Positions 7,815 through 15,975 are shown, numbered from the stretch's first letter. The stretch is 64,000 nucleotides of DNA from Flavobacterium tructae (GCF_002217475.1 NZ_MUHH01000033.1:53920-117919); one strand, 5' to 3'. The notes: generated by a model from the sequence alone, not told the origin. Made by a program: numbers and translations.

Positions 7815-7849
7815 AAAAAAAAACTATTCAAAAATAATATGAATAGTTT
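7815..7849 (-). terminator. Terminator of the cytochrome c lipoprotein gene
   Basis: AAACTATTCA (7821-7830) pairs with TGAATAGTTT (7840-7849). On the minus strand it lies past the stop at 7874 and is followed by T residues (the A run at 7815-7823). Confidence 0.7.
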
Positions 7850-7873
7850 TTATGCTTTTTAAATTCCAACTCC

Positions 7874-8185
7874 TTACAATTGAGAAGTTATATAGTTTGA
7901 TATTAAAGCAATTTGAGTATCGTCTACCTTCGCTTTTTTCTGCATTCTTACCAGAATTGGCTTCCAGTCTTCCTGACTAAATTTCTTCGGATCGTATAGT
8001 TTATGGCATCTTGCACAACTGTTTTCGTACAAGTTTTTACCTTCTGCCAATGCAGGAGTTAGTTCTGTAGTTTTTGCCGTCTCAGTTGCAGCCGGAGTGG
8101 CTGTTGCAACCGGAGCTGCTTTTTTTGTACCGCACGAAATTAAAAGCAATGTCGCAGCGGTTAAAGTTAGGATCCTTAATTTCAT
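7874..8185 (-). CDS. Small c-type cytochrome lipoprotein
   Basis: This 103-residue protein has a lipoprotein signal with lipobox LLISC (lipid cysteine C18), an Ala/Thr/Pro-rich linker (22-45) and one heme c site CARCH (C57, C60, H61). A methionine (M81) is placed to act as sixth heme ligand. It is a membrane-anchored periplasmic monoheme cytochrome, probably shuttling electrons. It sits between two terminators, so it is transcribed alone. Confidence 0.88.
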   Translation of the reverse strand: MKLRILTLTAATLLLISCGTKKAAPVATATPAATETAKTTELTPALAEGKNLYENSCARCHKLYDPKKFSQEDWKPILVRMQKKAKVDDTQIALISNYITSQL

Positions 8186-8208
8186 TGTTCTTGTTTTTTA
8201 AAGTAAAT

Positions 8209-8244
8209 ATAAAAAAAATCCCATTCGGCTAGCGAATGGGATTG
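8209..8244 (-). terminator. Terminator of the PPIase fusion gene
   Basis: The hairpin formed by AATCCCATTCG and CGAATGGGATT lies past the stop at 8278 on the minus strand and runs into T residues (the A run at 8209-8217). Confidence 0.75.
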
Positions 8245-8277
8245 CTATTTAAAACAATACTAAATTGCTGTAAAGTC

Positions 8278-9210
8278 TTATTTTACGTCCATTAATTCAA
8301 CGTCAAAAATCAAAGTTGCGTGTGGTGGAATAACTCCTCCTGCACCTGAAGCTCCATAAGCTAAATCAGACGGGATTACAAAACGAGCTTTGTCACCTAC
8401 TTGTAATAAAGCAATACCTTCGTCCCATCCTTCGATAACCTGCCCCTGACCTAATCTAAATTCGATCGGTTTTTTACGTGGGTAAGAAGAATCAAATACT
8501 TTTCCGTTTTCTAAAGAACCTTCGTAGTGTACTGCAACAGTTTTACCTGCTTCCGCTTTTTTACCTTCTCCTTTTTGGATCATTTTATAACGCAATCCAC
8601 TATCTGTTTTATCAAAACCTGCAGCCAATTGCTCCATCTTTGCTTCTGATTCCGCTTTTAAAGCAGCATCACGCTTCAAACGAGCTCCTTTTAAAGAGAT
8701 AAAAGCTTCGATTGCATTCCATTTTTGAGCTTCCTCACCTACTCTAATGATTTCTACTGCATCAAGATTATCTCCTTGAGCTACAGCATCCACAACATCC
8801 TGTCCTTCGATTACATGACCAAAAACAGTATGTTTTCCATCTAACCATGAAGTTGGAACGTGAGTAATGTAAAATTGAGAACCGTTACTTGCCGGACCTG
8901 AATTTGCCATTGCTAAAACTCCCGGACGATCGTGTTTCAAGCTTGGGTGAAACTCATCATCAAATTTGTATCCAGGATCTCCTGTTCCGGTTCCTTTTGG
9001 ACATCCTCCCTGAATCATAAAATCAGGAATTACTCTGTGAAAAGTTAATCCGTCATAGAATTTTTGTCCTTGAGGTTTTACTTTATTTTCCATATTTCCT
9101 TCTGCAAGAGCTACAAAATTCCCTACGGTCCCAGGTGTTAAATCGTGTGTAAGTTTTACTAAAATCGAACCTTTACTAGTGTTGAATTTAGCGTATATTC
9201 CGTTTTCCAT
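8278..9210 (-). CDS. Cyclophilin-FKBP fusion peptidyl-prolyl isomerase
   Basis: This 310-residue protein joins two unrelated prolyl isomerase folds. Residues 1 to about 160 are a bacterial-type cyclophilin (FHRVIPDFMIQGGCP, GVLAMANSGPASNGSQFYIT, LDGKHTVFG). Residues about 207-310 are an FKBP domain (VAVHYEGSLENGKVFDSS, GWDEGIALLQVGDKARFVIP, YGASGAGGVIPPHATLIFDV). No signal peptide is seen, so it should act in the cytoplasm as a folding factor. Dual-family immunophilins of this cyclophilin-FKBP order have been described from flavobacteria. It has its own -7 box and terminator. Confidence 0.93.
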   Translation of the reverse strand: MENGIYAKFNTSKGSILVKLTHDLTPGTVGNFVALAEGNMENKVKPQGQKFYDGLTFHRVIPDFMIQGGCPKGTGTGDPGYKFDDEFHPSLKHDRPGVLAMANSGPASNGSQFYITHVPTSWLDGKHTVFGHVIEGQDVVDAVAQGDNLDAVEIIRVGEEAQKWNAIEAFISLKGARLKRDAALKAESEAKMEQLAAGFDKTDSGLRYKMIQKGEGKKAEAGKTVAVHYEGSLENGKVFDSSYPRKKPIEFRLGQGQVIEGWDEGIALLQVGDKARFVIPSDLAYGASGAGGVIPPHATLIFDVELMDVK

Positions 9211-9233
9211 GGTTGTTATTTTTTATTTGATTG

Positions 9234-9241
9234 CAAATTTA
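9234..9241 (-). promoter_or_regulatory. PPIase fusion promoter -7 box
   Basis: TAAATTTG on the minus strand fits TAnnTTTG, 23 nt upstream of the ATG. Confidence 0.55.
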
Positions 9242-9261
9242 CAAATTAATTTTATATCAAT

Positions 9262-10437
9262 TTATGCTTTCTGTTTTTTAGACTTTGATTTGTAAGTAAG
9301 GCCATAAACCGTAAATGCCAGTGCCGATAATCCAACACATCCAATGGTTACGGCATGCCATCCGCCCAGTTTCCATAACAACAATCCGTAAGCAGATCCG
9401 GCTGCTGTTCCTAAAAAACTAAACGACATAAAGACGGTATTCAATCGGTTTCTGGCTTCAGGAAGTAAGGAATACACGCGGGTTTGGTTTGAAATATGCA
9501 CTCCCTGAATTCCGATATCAATAAATACAATTCCAATCGCAATTCCGATCACACTTTCTATTGAAAAATAAAAAACCAGAAAACTAATTAAGATCAATAA
9601 ACAACCGTAACCTACCGCAATTCTTGAGTTTCCTTTGTCTCCCATTTTTCCTACTAAAGGTGCCGCCAAAGCTCCTGATGCTCCCACAATTCCAAATAGT
9701 CCAATTGTAGCACTATTAAAACCGAATGGTTCTCCCGAAAGCAATAAAACCATAGTGGTCCAAAAAGCCCCAAATTGTGCAAAACTAAATACATTGATCA
9801 GTGTCGCTTCACGCAGAACCGGTTGTGTTTTTATAAGTGTAAAAAGCGATTGAATCAGCTGTCCGTAAGTTCCCTCAAACTGAGGTTTATTGACCGGAAA
9901 TTTATTCTGAATCACAAAAAAGATCAGTAAACAAATACCTGCAGCAATATAAAACATAGACCTCCAACCCAATACCTGACCGATAAATCCGCTTAAAGTT
10001 CTGGAAAGCAATATCCCCACAAGTAAACCACTCATTATGGTTCCGACTACTTTTCCGCGCTGTTCAGGCGCACTTAAAGATGCTGCCAATGGTAAAATTA
10101 ACTGTGGTACAATTGAAGTAATTCCAATTAATAAAGAAGCTACCTGCAAAAGAAAGAAACTTTTTGCCGTTGCCGCAATAATTAAAGCGATTACAGAAGC
10201 AAAAGTGGTGATTAAAATTTGCTTTTTACGTTCGATTTTATCTCCCAGCGGAACCATGAAAAACAGTCCTATAGCATAACCCGCCTGGGTTAGATAGGTT
10301 ATTGTTCCCGCACTGGCTTCAGGAATTTTAAATTCGTTGGCAATTAAAACAATTAAAGGTTGGCAGTAATACAGGTTTGCAACTATAAGTCCGGTGCAAG
10401 CTGCCATAAATAAGACATTCGTTTTGGATAAATTCAT
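9262..10437 (-). CDS. MFS transporter (YnfM-like drug/metabolite exporter)
   Basis: This 391-residue protein has about twelve hydrophobic helices and the MFS loop motif near FMVPLGDKIERKKQI between helices 2 and 3, with a related GKMGDKGNSRI in the second half. It is an inner-membrane secondary transporter. The opening segment and size resemble YnfM/arabinose-efflux-type members; the substrate cannot be predicted. The -7 box ends only 4 nt before the ATG, which suggests a leaderless or nearly leaderless mRNA. Confidence 0.88.
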   Translation of the reverse strand: MNLSKTNVLFMAACTGLIVANLYYCQPLIVLIANEFKIPEASAGTITYLTQAGYAIGLFFMVPLGDKIERKKQILITTFASVIALIIAATAKSFFLLQVASLLIGITSIVPQLILPLAASLSAPEQRGKVVGTIMSGLLVGILLSRTLSGFIGQVLGWRSMFYIAAGICLLIFFVIQNKFPVNKPQFEGTYGQLIQSLFTLIKTQPVLREATLINVFSFAQFGAFWTTMVLLLSGEPFGFNSATIGLFGIVGASGALAAPLVGKMGDKGNSRIAVGYGCLLILISFLVFYFSIESVIGIAIGIVFIDIGIQGVHISNQTRVYSLLPEARNRLNTVFMSFSFLGTAAGSAYGLLLWKLGGWHAVTIGCVGLSALAFTVYGLTYKSKSKKQKA

Positions 10438-10441
10438 TTTG

Positions 10442-10449
10442 CAAAAATA
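10442..10449 (-). promoter_or_regulatory. MFS gene promoter -7 box, next to the ATG
   Basis: TATTTTTG on the minus strand fits TAnnTTTG. Only four bases separate it from the start codon, so transcription would begin at or near the ATG. Confidence 0.5.
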
Positions 10450-10549
10450 CCAATCTAATTATTACCAAAACTTTAAAAAAATTATAATTTTTAAAGGTTT
10501 CAAAACCAATTCGGTTCTTATTTTATCGCTTTTAATGGACTTTAAGCCC

Positions 10550-10900
10550 TTACGATTGTATAAAATCTTCTCGCATTGGACTAAAAACATCTGTCAGAAG
10601 TCCGCTTTCCAGACAAACTACTCCATGAATGGCATGAGGCGGAATGTAAAAACTATCTCCTTCCTTTAACGTTTGGGTGACTCCGCTAATGGTAACATCA
10701 AATTTACCACTGGAAACATAGGTAACCTGAGAATGATAGTGCTCATGTAAAACTCCAATTCCGCCTTTCTCAAAATGTACATTTACCAACATCACTCTTT
10801 CATCGAAAGCCAGAATTTTACGTTTGATTCCTTCTCCTACGATCTCCCACTCAATTTCATCTCCTTTTATAAATTCTTTACTTGTTTTTAGATGCTGCAT
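10550..10900 (-). CDS. Single-domain cupin protein
   Basis: This 116-residue protein is a typical small cupin. The first motif carries histidines in VLHEHYHSQVTYVSSG and the second is IPPHAIHGV, giving a likely metal site in a beta barrel. Such proteins often act on or sense small molecules; no specific reaction can be assigned. A possible -7 box (TAAATTTG, 10981-10988, minus strand) lies about 80 nt upstream. Confidence 0.85.
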   Translation of the reverse strand: MQHLKTSKEFIKGDEIEWEIVGEGIKRKILAFDERVMLVNVHFEKGGIGVLHEHYHSQVTYVSSGKFDVTISGVTQTLKEGDSFYIPPHAIHGVVCLESGLLTDVFSPMREDFIQS

Positions 10901-11016
10901 TTTCTCTGTGTTTCATTAACTTTTCGTTTCTTGCAAGTTCCATTAATCGATAAACGTCTTTTCGTTTCGGCTATTTTTATCAAATTTAAGCTAATCTGTT
11001 TTCTTATTGATTACTT

Positions 11017-11478
11017 CTAAATTAATTCTTTAAAAATAAACTTTTCATCATAATCAACTTCAGATTTTTGCAAAAAGTGAATATACTCCTCTCTCAGAGT
11101 TTTCTTTTTGTGGTGCGATTCCTGGTTTTCAATATACCTGATTACAGTACTCAGTTGGGATTTACTGTATGAAAACGCTCCATAACCTTCCTGCCACTGA
11201 AAATGACTTTTAGACAATTTATTACTATTGATCCATTTTGAGGAATCCTGTTTAATATTTTTCATCAAATCGGAAATTGATTGCGCAGGTCTGATCCCGA
11301 TCAAAATATGAATATGATCCGATACGCCATTTATCGCCAGAAGCTTATGATCATTATTTTTTATAATTCCGGTTATATATTGATACAATTCGGCTTTCCA
11401 TTCTTTGTCTATTAACGAACGTCTGAATTTCACTGCGAAAACAAAATGAATATGTATTTGGGTGTATGTGTTTGCCAT
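11017..11478 (-). mobile_element. IS200-like REP-associated tyrosine transposase (RAYT)
   Basis: This 153-residue single-strand transposase has the HUH motif as HIH (H55-I-H57 within VSDHIHILIG) and a candidate catalytic tyrosine Y104 in GYGAFSYS. The reading frame is intact. No TnpB gene is beside it. Instead, short palindromes (11491-11635, 11721-11736, 11763-11777) lie upstream, as with REP-associated transposases that are domesticated in their host. The sequence ATTACCGATAT begins at its 5' edge (11480-11490) and reappears inverted at 11739-11749, which may mark element borders. Confidence 0.85.
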
Positions 11479-11479
11479 A

Positions 11480-11635
11480 ATTACCGATATTTAATTCCTG
11501 ACGGAATAATTTGCGATGTGTAAAAACATATATTTTTTGATTCTACCGATATTTAATTCCTGGCGGAATAATTTGCGATGTGTAAAACATATATTTTTGA
11601 TAGCCAAATTAATTCCTGACGGAATAATTTTAGAT
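11480..11635. repeat. 62-bp direct repeats with ATTCC-TGAC-GGAAT palindromes
   Basis: Two near-identical units start at 11482 and 11544 (TACCGATATTTAATTCCTG at the head of each), and a third partial copy starts near 11608. Each holds ATTCC-TG(A/G)C-GGAAT, a 5-bp palindrome, followed by TAATTTGCGATGTG in the two full units. The units sit directly upstream of the RAYT gene and are probably its REP substrates or relics. The rest of this 328-nt spacer is AT-rich without a gene. Confidence 0.75.
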
Positions 11636-11720
11636 CATTCAAAATGAAAGAATAAAACTATAAATATTTTATCATTAAATATTACTTCCCTCAATTTATT
11701 TTACTTATTAGCAAAAAAAA

Positions 11721-11777
11721 TGCTCCGTCAGGAGCAAGATATCGGTAATCCATCGTCAACAATGTCCCGTAGGGACA
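11721..11777. repeat. REP-like palindromes TGCTCC-GTCA-GGAGCA and TGTCCC-GTA-GGGACA
   Basis: Two perfect 6-bp stems with short loops occupy 11721-11736 and 11763-11777. Between them ATATCGGTAAT (11739-11749) is the reverse complement of 11480-11490. Similar palindromes accompany RAYT genes in other Bacteroidota, as far as I recall. Confidence 0.65.
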
Positions 11778-11806
11778 ACACCTCTTTTTACAGTTAGCAG
11801 CTGTCC

Positions 11807-12262
11807 TTAGTTTTCCTCTTCTTCAAAATTATCGAAATAGGTAAAATCTTTGGTAATCAATCCGTTTTCAATGGTAAAAATAGTACAGATGGGCAGTTCA
11901 AATTTTGAATTATCAGGCGCTGTACCTGATGAAACAAACTCTACAATAATATGTTTGTCTCCCGACGGATAAACCTGAATCACTTTATCATGCAGGTCCG
12001 GAAAAGCTGAATTAAGCTCTGCATACTTATCCGCAATTTGTTTACGGGTTTGCTTTACAATCCCCGGCCCTAGTGAAGGGTCTTTAAAATCAGCGGTATC
12101 CGTGTACATTTCTGACATCTTCTTCCAGTCGTGGTTGTTAAAATGTTCAAAATACTGTTTAATTAATTGTTCGTTTTTTGTGGCATCCATAGGTTTTGAT
12201 TGATTTTGATTGTTACAGGAAATAATTAGAAAAAACACCATTAGCATTGCTATTTTTCTCAT
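11807..12262 (-). CDS. SnoaL/NTF2-like lipoprotein
   Basis: This 151-residue protein has a lipoprotein signal ending in FLIISC (lipid cysteine near residue 16) and a SnoaL/NTF2-like fold: YFEHFNNHDWKKMSEMYTDTADFKDPSLG, then HDKVIQVYPSGDKHIIVEFVSSGTA and a closing TIFTIENGLITKDFTYFD. Secreted NTF2-like proteins of this kind are cone-shaped binders or weak enzymes; the ligand is unknown. It is on the same strand as the lipoprotein gene at 12383 but about 120 nt away. Confidence 0.8.
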   Translation of the reverse strand: MRKIAMLMVFFLIISCNNQNQSKPMDATKNEQLIKQYFEHFNNHDWKKMSEMYTDTADFKDPSLGPGIVKQTRKQIADKYAELNSAFPDLHDKVIQVYPSGDKHIIVEFVSSGTAPDNSKFELPICTIFTIENGLITKDFTYFDNFEEEEN

Positions 12263-12377
12263 GATTTATCATTTTAAGTTACTCAAGATCAGCATAAAGA
12301 GAACATAAATATACTGAAATGATTTTCATCGCAGTAATAAATCAGCGCTATTTTCTGATAAAAAACAATCAATCCGT

Positions 12378-12709
12378 TTATTTTACAGCAATCGTTTGTG
12401 GTGGCTGCTGTTGTTTATCGGTTTTATACAAATAAATTTTCCCGTCTTTACGGGTGTATATATAAGTGTAATTCCAATAGTTTGAACCCGCAATTCTGGT
12501 ACACCTTCACTTGTATTTGTATTTGCATATACCTGATCTGCATAAATTAATATTTCCCCATGATCCTGATTGTTTATAGTACGTATGGGAGGTCCCCACG
12601 CCTTTATAAGATTATTTTTAGACTGACCAATCCATTGATCATTTGTATTTTTAGCTGTTGAACATGCCTGTAAAATCAATAGAACAGTTAATACTAATAG
12701 CTTTTTCAT
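12378..12709 (-). pseudogene. Small lipoprotein gene with an apparent TA-repeat frameshift
   Basis: The open frame (12383-12709) encodes 108 residues with lipobox LILQAC (lipid cysteine C16) and WIGQSKNNLIKAWGPP, as in small outer-membrane assembly-type lipoproteins. Its last 23 or so residues look unnatural. Removing one TA unit from the (TA)4 tract at 12457-12464 restores a frame reading IYTRKDGKIYLYKTDK, then a Gln/Pro-rich tail and a stop at 12378. That C-terminus fits the protein much better. The extra TA may be a real mutation, a slippage (phase-variable) state or a sequencing error. Confidence 0.6.
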
Positions 12710-12934
12710 GGGATTTTATTTTTTGATGATTGAATCGTAATATTACTTAAAATTAGGCATCTTTTTTTTACATTTTGACTGCTTTATGTTATATAATTGT
12801 CACATATTTAACTGTATCACAAACACTTAAATGCAAATCATCAAATAACACACCCGTTAATAATTCATTCTGAGCAGTCTCTTAATTATTTTCTCTCATT
12901 TTCAAATCTTGAAAATTCACAAAAATTAACTTTG

Positions 12935-12942
12935 TATCTTTG
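12935..12942 (+). promoter_or_regulatory. trmD promoter -7 box
   Basis: TATCTTTG fits TAnnTTTG. A TTG at 12910-12912, 22 nt upstream, is in a suitable -33 position. The ATG is 26 nt downstream. Confidence 0.6.
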
Positions 12943-12968
12943 CATCTTAGAACTATTGAAGAAAAAAA

Positions 12969-13649
12969 ATGCGAATTGACATTATTACAATTTTACCTGA
13001 ATTATTAAAGAGTCCGTTTGAGGCTTCGATTATGAAACGTGCCATAGACAAAGGTTTAGTAGAAGTTCATTTTCATAATTTGCGTGATTACACCACAAAT
13101 AGGCAAAAAAGTGTTGACGATTATCCGTTTGGCGGAGGTGCCGGAATGGTAATGACAGTTCAGCCTATTGATGACTGTATCACACATTTAAAAAGTCAGC
13201 GTGAGTATGATGAAATTATCTATATGTCGCCTGATGGAGAAACTCTAAATCAAAAAATGGCCAATACGATGTCGATGTATGAAAACATTATCATTCTCTG
13301 CGGACATTATAAAGGGGTAGACCAACGTGTTCGTGACCATTTTATTACCAAAGAAATTTCAATTGGCGATTATGTATTATCCGGTGGAGAATTAGGCGCT
13401 TTAGTATTATCTGATGCTTTAATCCGATTGATTCCCGGTGTTTTGAGCGACGAAACTTCCGCATTGACTGATAGTTTTCAGGACAATCTGCTTTCGGGCC
13501 CTATATACACAAGACCTGCAGATTATAAAGGCTGGAAAGTTCCTGAAGTACTAACGAGCGGACATTTTGCCAAAATTGACAAATGGCGCGAGGATATGGC
13601 CTACGAACATACTAAAAACAGACGTCCGGATTTATTGGAAGAAAAATAA
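12969..13649 (+). CDS. trmD: tRNA (guanine-37 N1)-methyltransferase TrmD
   Basis: TrmD (226 residues) methylates G37 next to the anticodon with SAM and prevents +1 frameshifting. It has the start [12 protein letters not shown], the conserved [14 protein letters not shown], and the knotted SAM-site segments [13 protein letters not shown] and [18 protein letters not shown]. The C-terminal tRNA-binding part ends RRPDLLEEK. The length is usual for the family. It stands alone here rather than in the rpsP-rimM-trmD-rplS operon of proteobacteria; rplS is 2.4 kb downstream. Confidence 0.97.
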   Translation: MRIDIITILPELLKSPFEASIMKRAIDKGLVEVHFHNLRDYTTNRQKSVDDYPFGGGAGMVMTVQPIDDCITHLKSQREYDEIIYMSPDGETLNQKMANTMSMYENIIILCGHYKGVDQRVRDHFITKEISIGDYVLSGGELGALVLSDALIRLIPGVLSDETSALTDSFQDNLLSGPIYTRPADYKGWKVPEVLTSGHFAKIDKWREDMAYEHTKNRRPDLLEEK

Positions 13650-13751
13650 AAAATATTCCCTTCTCATTTATTTTTAGTGATTCTTCTCCATCATACTTGA
13701 AAGCTGTAATTATCGTTATGTTTTTTGTTACTTCTTTCTAAAAGCTAAAAA

Positions 13752-14576
13752 ATGAGCGATTTTAATCTGAAACATATTTACAATACACGGAATTATATTG
13801 AGATGAATTACAATCAAATCATCTCAATAAATTCTCTGGAACGTATTTCCTGTTACTCCTACAGGAATTTGCAACGCATTTTTTATTCTTTATTTAATGA
13901 AACCATCGGCGCTTATCAAACCCGATTGAAAGTAGAAAACGGATACAAAAAACTGATCTACTCCAACAAACAAATCTCAGAAATTGCACTTGAAGTAGGT
14001 TTTGCCGATGTACAGTCTTTTTCAAAAACCTTCAAAAAACATTTCAACTGTGCTCCTTCACTAGCCCGCAATCAAAAAGAACTTTTATTAAACGATACAG
14101 GTATTCTTCAATCTTTTACCTCCTTTTTAAAGCCTGAAATACTTGTAATTCCAGAAACAGCTGTTTATTACCTTAGCTCCAAAACGCATTATATTAATCC
14201 GGAAATAGAAAATCTTTGGGACACTCTTTTAAAAAATGAATTCCCTGAAACTGATGCTCGCTTCTTCGGAGTTATAACGGATGACATTTTAATTACCGAA
14301 AAAATAAATTGTACTTACGAAGCCTGCATTGCGACAACTGCTGTTCTTAAAAACCTTCCAAAGAAGCAAATTTTTGGTGGCAAATATGCTCGCTTTTTTC
14401 ACCATGGAAGTTACAACACCCTTGAAGAAACGTATAATCAAATCTTTGGCGGTTGGTTTTTAACCCATGATTTTGAACTTTCACATTTGCCTGTTATTGA
14501 ACAATATCTAAAAACCAGCGACAATTGTGATAACGAGTCTGACTATCTCACAGCGATTTTTATTCCGCTTATTTGA
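13752..14576 (+). CDS. AraC-family regulator with GyrI-like ligand domain
   Basis: This 274-residue regulator has an N-terminal AraC/XylS double helix-turn-helix (about 5-105; NLQRIFYSLFNETIGAYQTR, then ISEIALEVGFADVQSFSKTFKKHF). It ends in a GyrI-like effector-binding domain (about 125-274; VYYLSSKTHYI, GGKYARFFHHGSYNTLEETYNQIFGGW). This is the Rob/SoxS-plus-GyrI layout used to sense small hydrophobic molecules. It lies directly upstream of, and on the same strand as, the deiminase lipoprotein gene, which has its own promoter. It may control that gene, but this is inference. Confidence 0.88.
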   Translation: MSDFNLKHIYNTRNYIEMNYNQIISINSLERISCYSYRNLQRIFYSLFNETIGAYQTRLKVENGYKKLIYSNKQISEIALEVGFADVQSFSKTFKKHFNCAPSLARNQKELLLNDTGILQSFTSFLKPEILVIPETAVYYLSSKTHYINPEIENLWDTLLKNEFPETDARFFGVITDDILITEKINCTYEACIATTAVLKNLPKKQIFGGKYARFFHHGSYNTLEETYNQIFGGWFLTHDFELSHLPVIEQYLKTSDNCDNESDYLTAIFIPLI

Positions 14577-14616
14577 TTTGTCCATTTTGGACAACTAACG
14601 GTTTATCGCTTGATAC

Positions 14617-14624
14617 TATCTTTG
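14617..14624 (+). promoter_or_regulatory. Promoter -7 box of deiminase gene
   Basis: TATCTTTG fits TAnnTTTG. A transcript starting about 7 nt downstream would include the short frame at 14649-14693 and then the deiminase gene. Confidence 0.55.
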
Positions 14625-14648
14625 CATCGTCAAAACACTAGTAACACA

Positions 14649-14693
14649 ATGACGCTAAACAAGTTAATCCACAACAAACTCAAATTAAGATGA
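14649..14693 (+). CDS. 14-codon upstream frame overlapping the deiminase start (ATGA)
   Basis: ATG at 14649 opens 14 codons (MTLNKLIHNKLKLR) whose TGA stop (14691-14693) overlaps the deiminase ATG (14690-14692) as ATGA. It sits right after a predicted transcription start, so ribosomes would pass from it to the main gene. It could be a translational-coupling leader. It may also be chance, given its length. Confidence 0.3.
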   Translation: MTLNKLIHNKLKLR

Positions 14694-15820
14694 AAAAATT
14701 ATTTTTACCAATAGTACTACTTCCTTTGTTCACTTCCTGTCAGGAAGACGGAATGTCTGCAACACCTAACGAACCAACTGAATCCACTAAAAGCGAGATT
14801 ATGTATACCATGCCTGAAGAATCTGCTCCGCATGAAGGAACCTGGCTGCAATGGCCACACCAATATCAATACGGTATTAACTATAGAGATGATTTGGATG
14901 CCACATGGGTTGCCATGACAAAATCATTGTCGACAAGTGAAAAGGTGCATATCGTTGCATATAATACCAACGAAAAGAACAGAATTACAACTTTATTACA
15001 AAATGCAGGAGTTTCTCTTTCTGCCATCGATTTTAAAATCTATAAAACGGATGATGTTTGGGTACGAGATAATGGTCCTATTTATGTAAAAGACAAAAAC
15101 AACCAATTGGTAATTCAGGACTGGGGCTTTAATGGCTGGGGAGAAAAAGCTGATTTTAAAAACTGCAACACCATACCAGCACAAATTGCCGCAGATCAAA
15201 ACACAACTGTTGTAGATTTAAATGCTATCATGATCAACGAAGGCGGAGCTGTAGAAATAGATGGAAAAGGAACCTTATTAGCTACTAAAAGCTCAATTCT
15301 GAACTCAAATCGTAATCCTGGAATGAGTCAGGCACAAGCTGAAGCCATTTTTAAAAAATATTTAGGAGTCTCTAACTTCATCTGGCTTAACGGAAAAGCA
15401 GGAAAAGAAATTACCGACATGCACATTGATGGCTTTGCACGATTTGGTAATGACAACACCATCGTGACGATGAGCGAAGATGATTTATTGTACTGGGAAG
15501 TACCAGAAGGAGACATCCCTACTTTGTACAATTCAAAAGATTTAAAAGGTAAAAAATACAATTTCCTAAAACTGCCTTTGACTCAAAACAAAGTGGTAAC
15601 GACCTATGGAAAAAAATTAGGCTACAAAGGTTCTTATGTTAATTATTACATTGGAAACACAGTTGTATTGGTTCCTAATTACAATGATCCTAATGATGCT
15701 GTTGCCAATCAATTGATTCAAAGCTTGTATCCTAACAGAAAGGTAATCGGTATCGACGTTCGTAATTTATACGCTAACGGGGGAATGATCCACTGTGTGA
15801 CGCAGCAGCAGCCAAAATAA
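14690..15820 (+). CDS. Agmatine deiminase family lipoprotein (exported)
   Basis: This 376-residue protein belongs to the agmatine/porphyromonas-type peptidylarginine deiminase family. It has AVWVRDNGP-like DVWVRDNGPIY, the catalytic histidine region ITDMHIDGFARF and the nucleophile cysteine C369 in GGMIHCVTQQQP, all intact. Cytoplasmic AguA enzymes convert agmatine to N-carbamoylputrescine. This one starts with a lipoprotein signal (lipobox LFTSC, C17), so it should be anchored outside the cytoplasm. The exported location leaves open whether the substrate is agmatine or arginine residues in peptides. An AraC-GyrI regulator gene lies just upstream. Confidence 0.9.
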   Translation: MKKLFLPIVLLPLFTSCQEDGMSATPNEPTESTKSEIMYTMPEESAPHEGTWLQWPHQYQYGINYRDDLDATWVAMTKSLSTSEKVHIVAYNTNEKNRITTLLQNAGVSLSAIDFKIYKTDDVWVRDNGPIYVKDKNNQLVIQDWGFNGWGEKADFKNCNTIPAQIAADQNTTVVDLNAIMINEGGAVEIDGKGTLLATKSSILNSNRNPGMSQAQAEAIFKKYLGVSNFIWLNGKAGKEITDMHIDGFARFGNDNTIVTMSEDDLLYWEVPEGDIPTLYNSKDLKGKKYNFLKLPLTQNKVVTTYGKKLGYKGSYVNYYIGNTVVLVPNYNDPNDAVANQLIQSLYPNRKVIGIDVRNLYANGGMIHCVTQQQPK

Positions 15821-15832
15821 AAAGTTTCTTTT

Positions 15833-15905
15833 GTTTCAGGTTTCAAGTTTCAAGTTTCAGGTTCTTATGATCCGTAATCAAAACTTGAAACCTGAAACCT
15901 GAAAC
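15833..15905. repeat. GTTTCAGGTTTCAAGTTT inverted repeat
   Basis: Left arm units GTTTCAGG/TTTCAAG (15833-15862) face right arm AACTTGAAACCTGAAACC... (15882-15905), forming a long imperfect hairpin after the deiminase stop. Similar CTTGAAAC words recur at 44246-44272. It may terminate transcription or be an intergenic repeat of this genus. Confidence 0.6.
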
Positions 15906-15975
15906 TCTTAACCTTCAATTTATCAGCAACTTAAAATAATTTACATTTTATAATTCATAATTTACAATTATTTTT

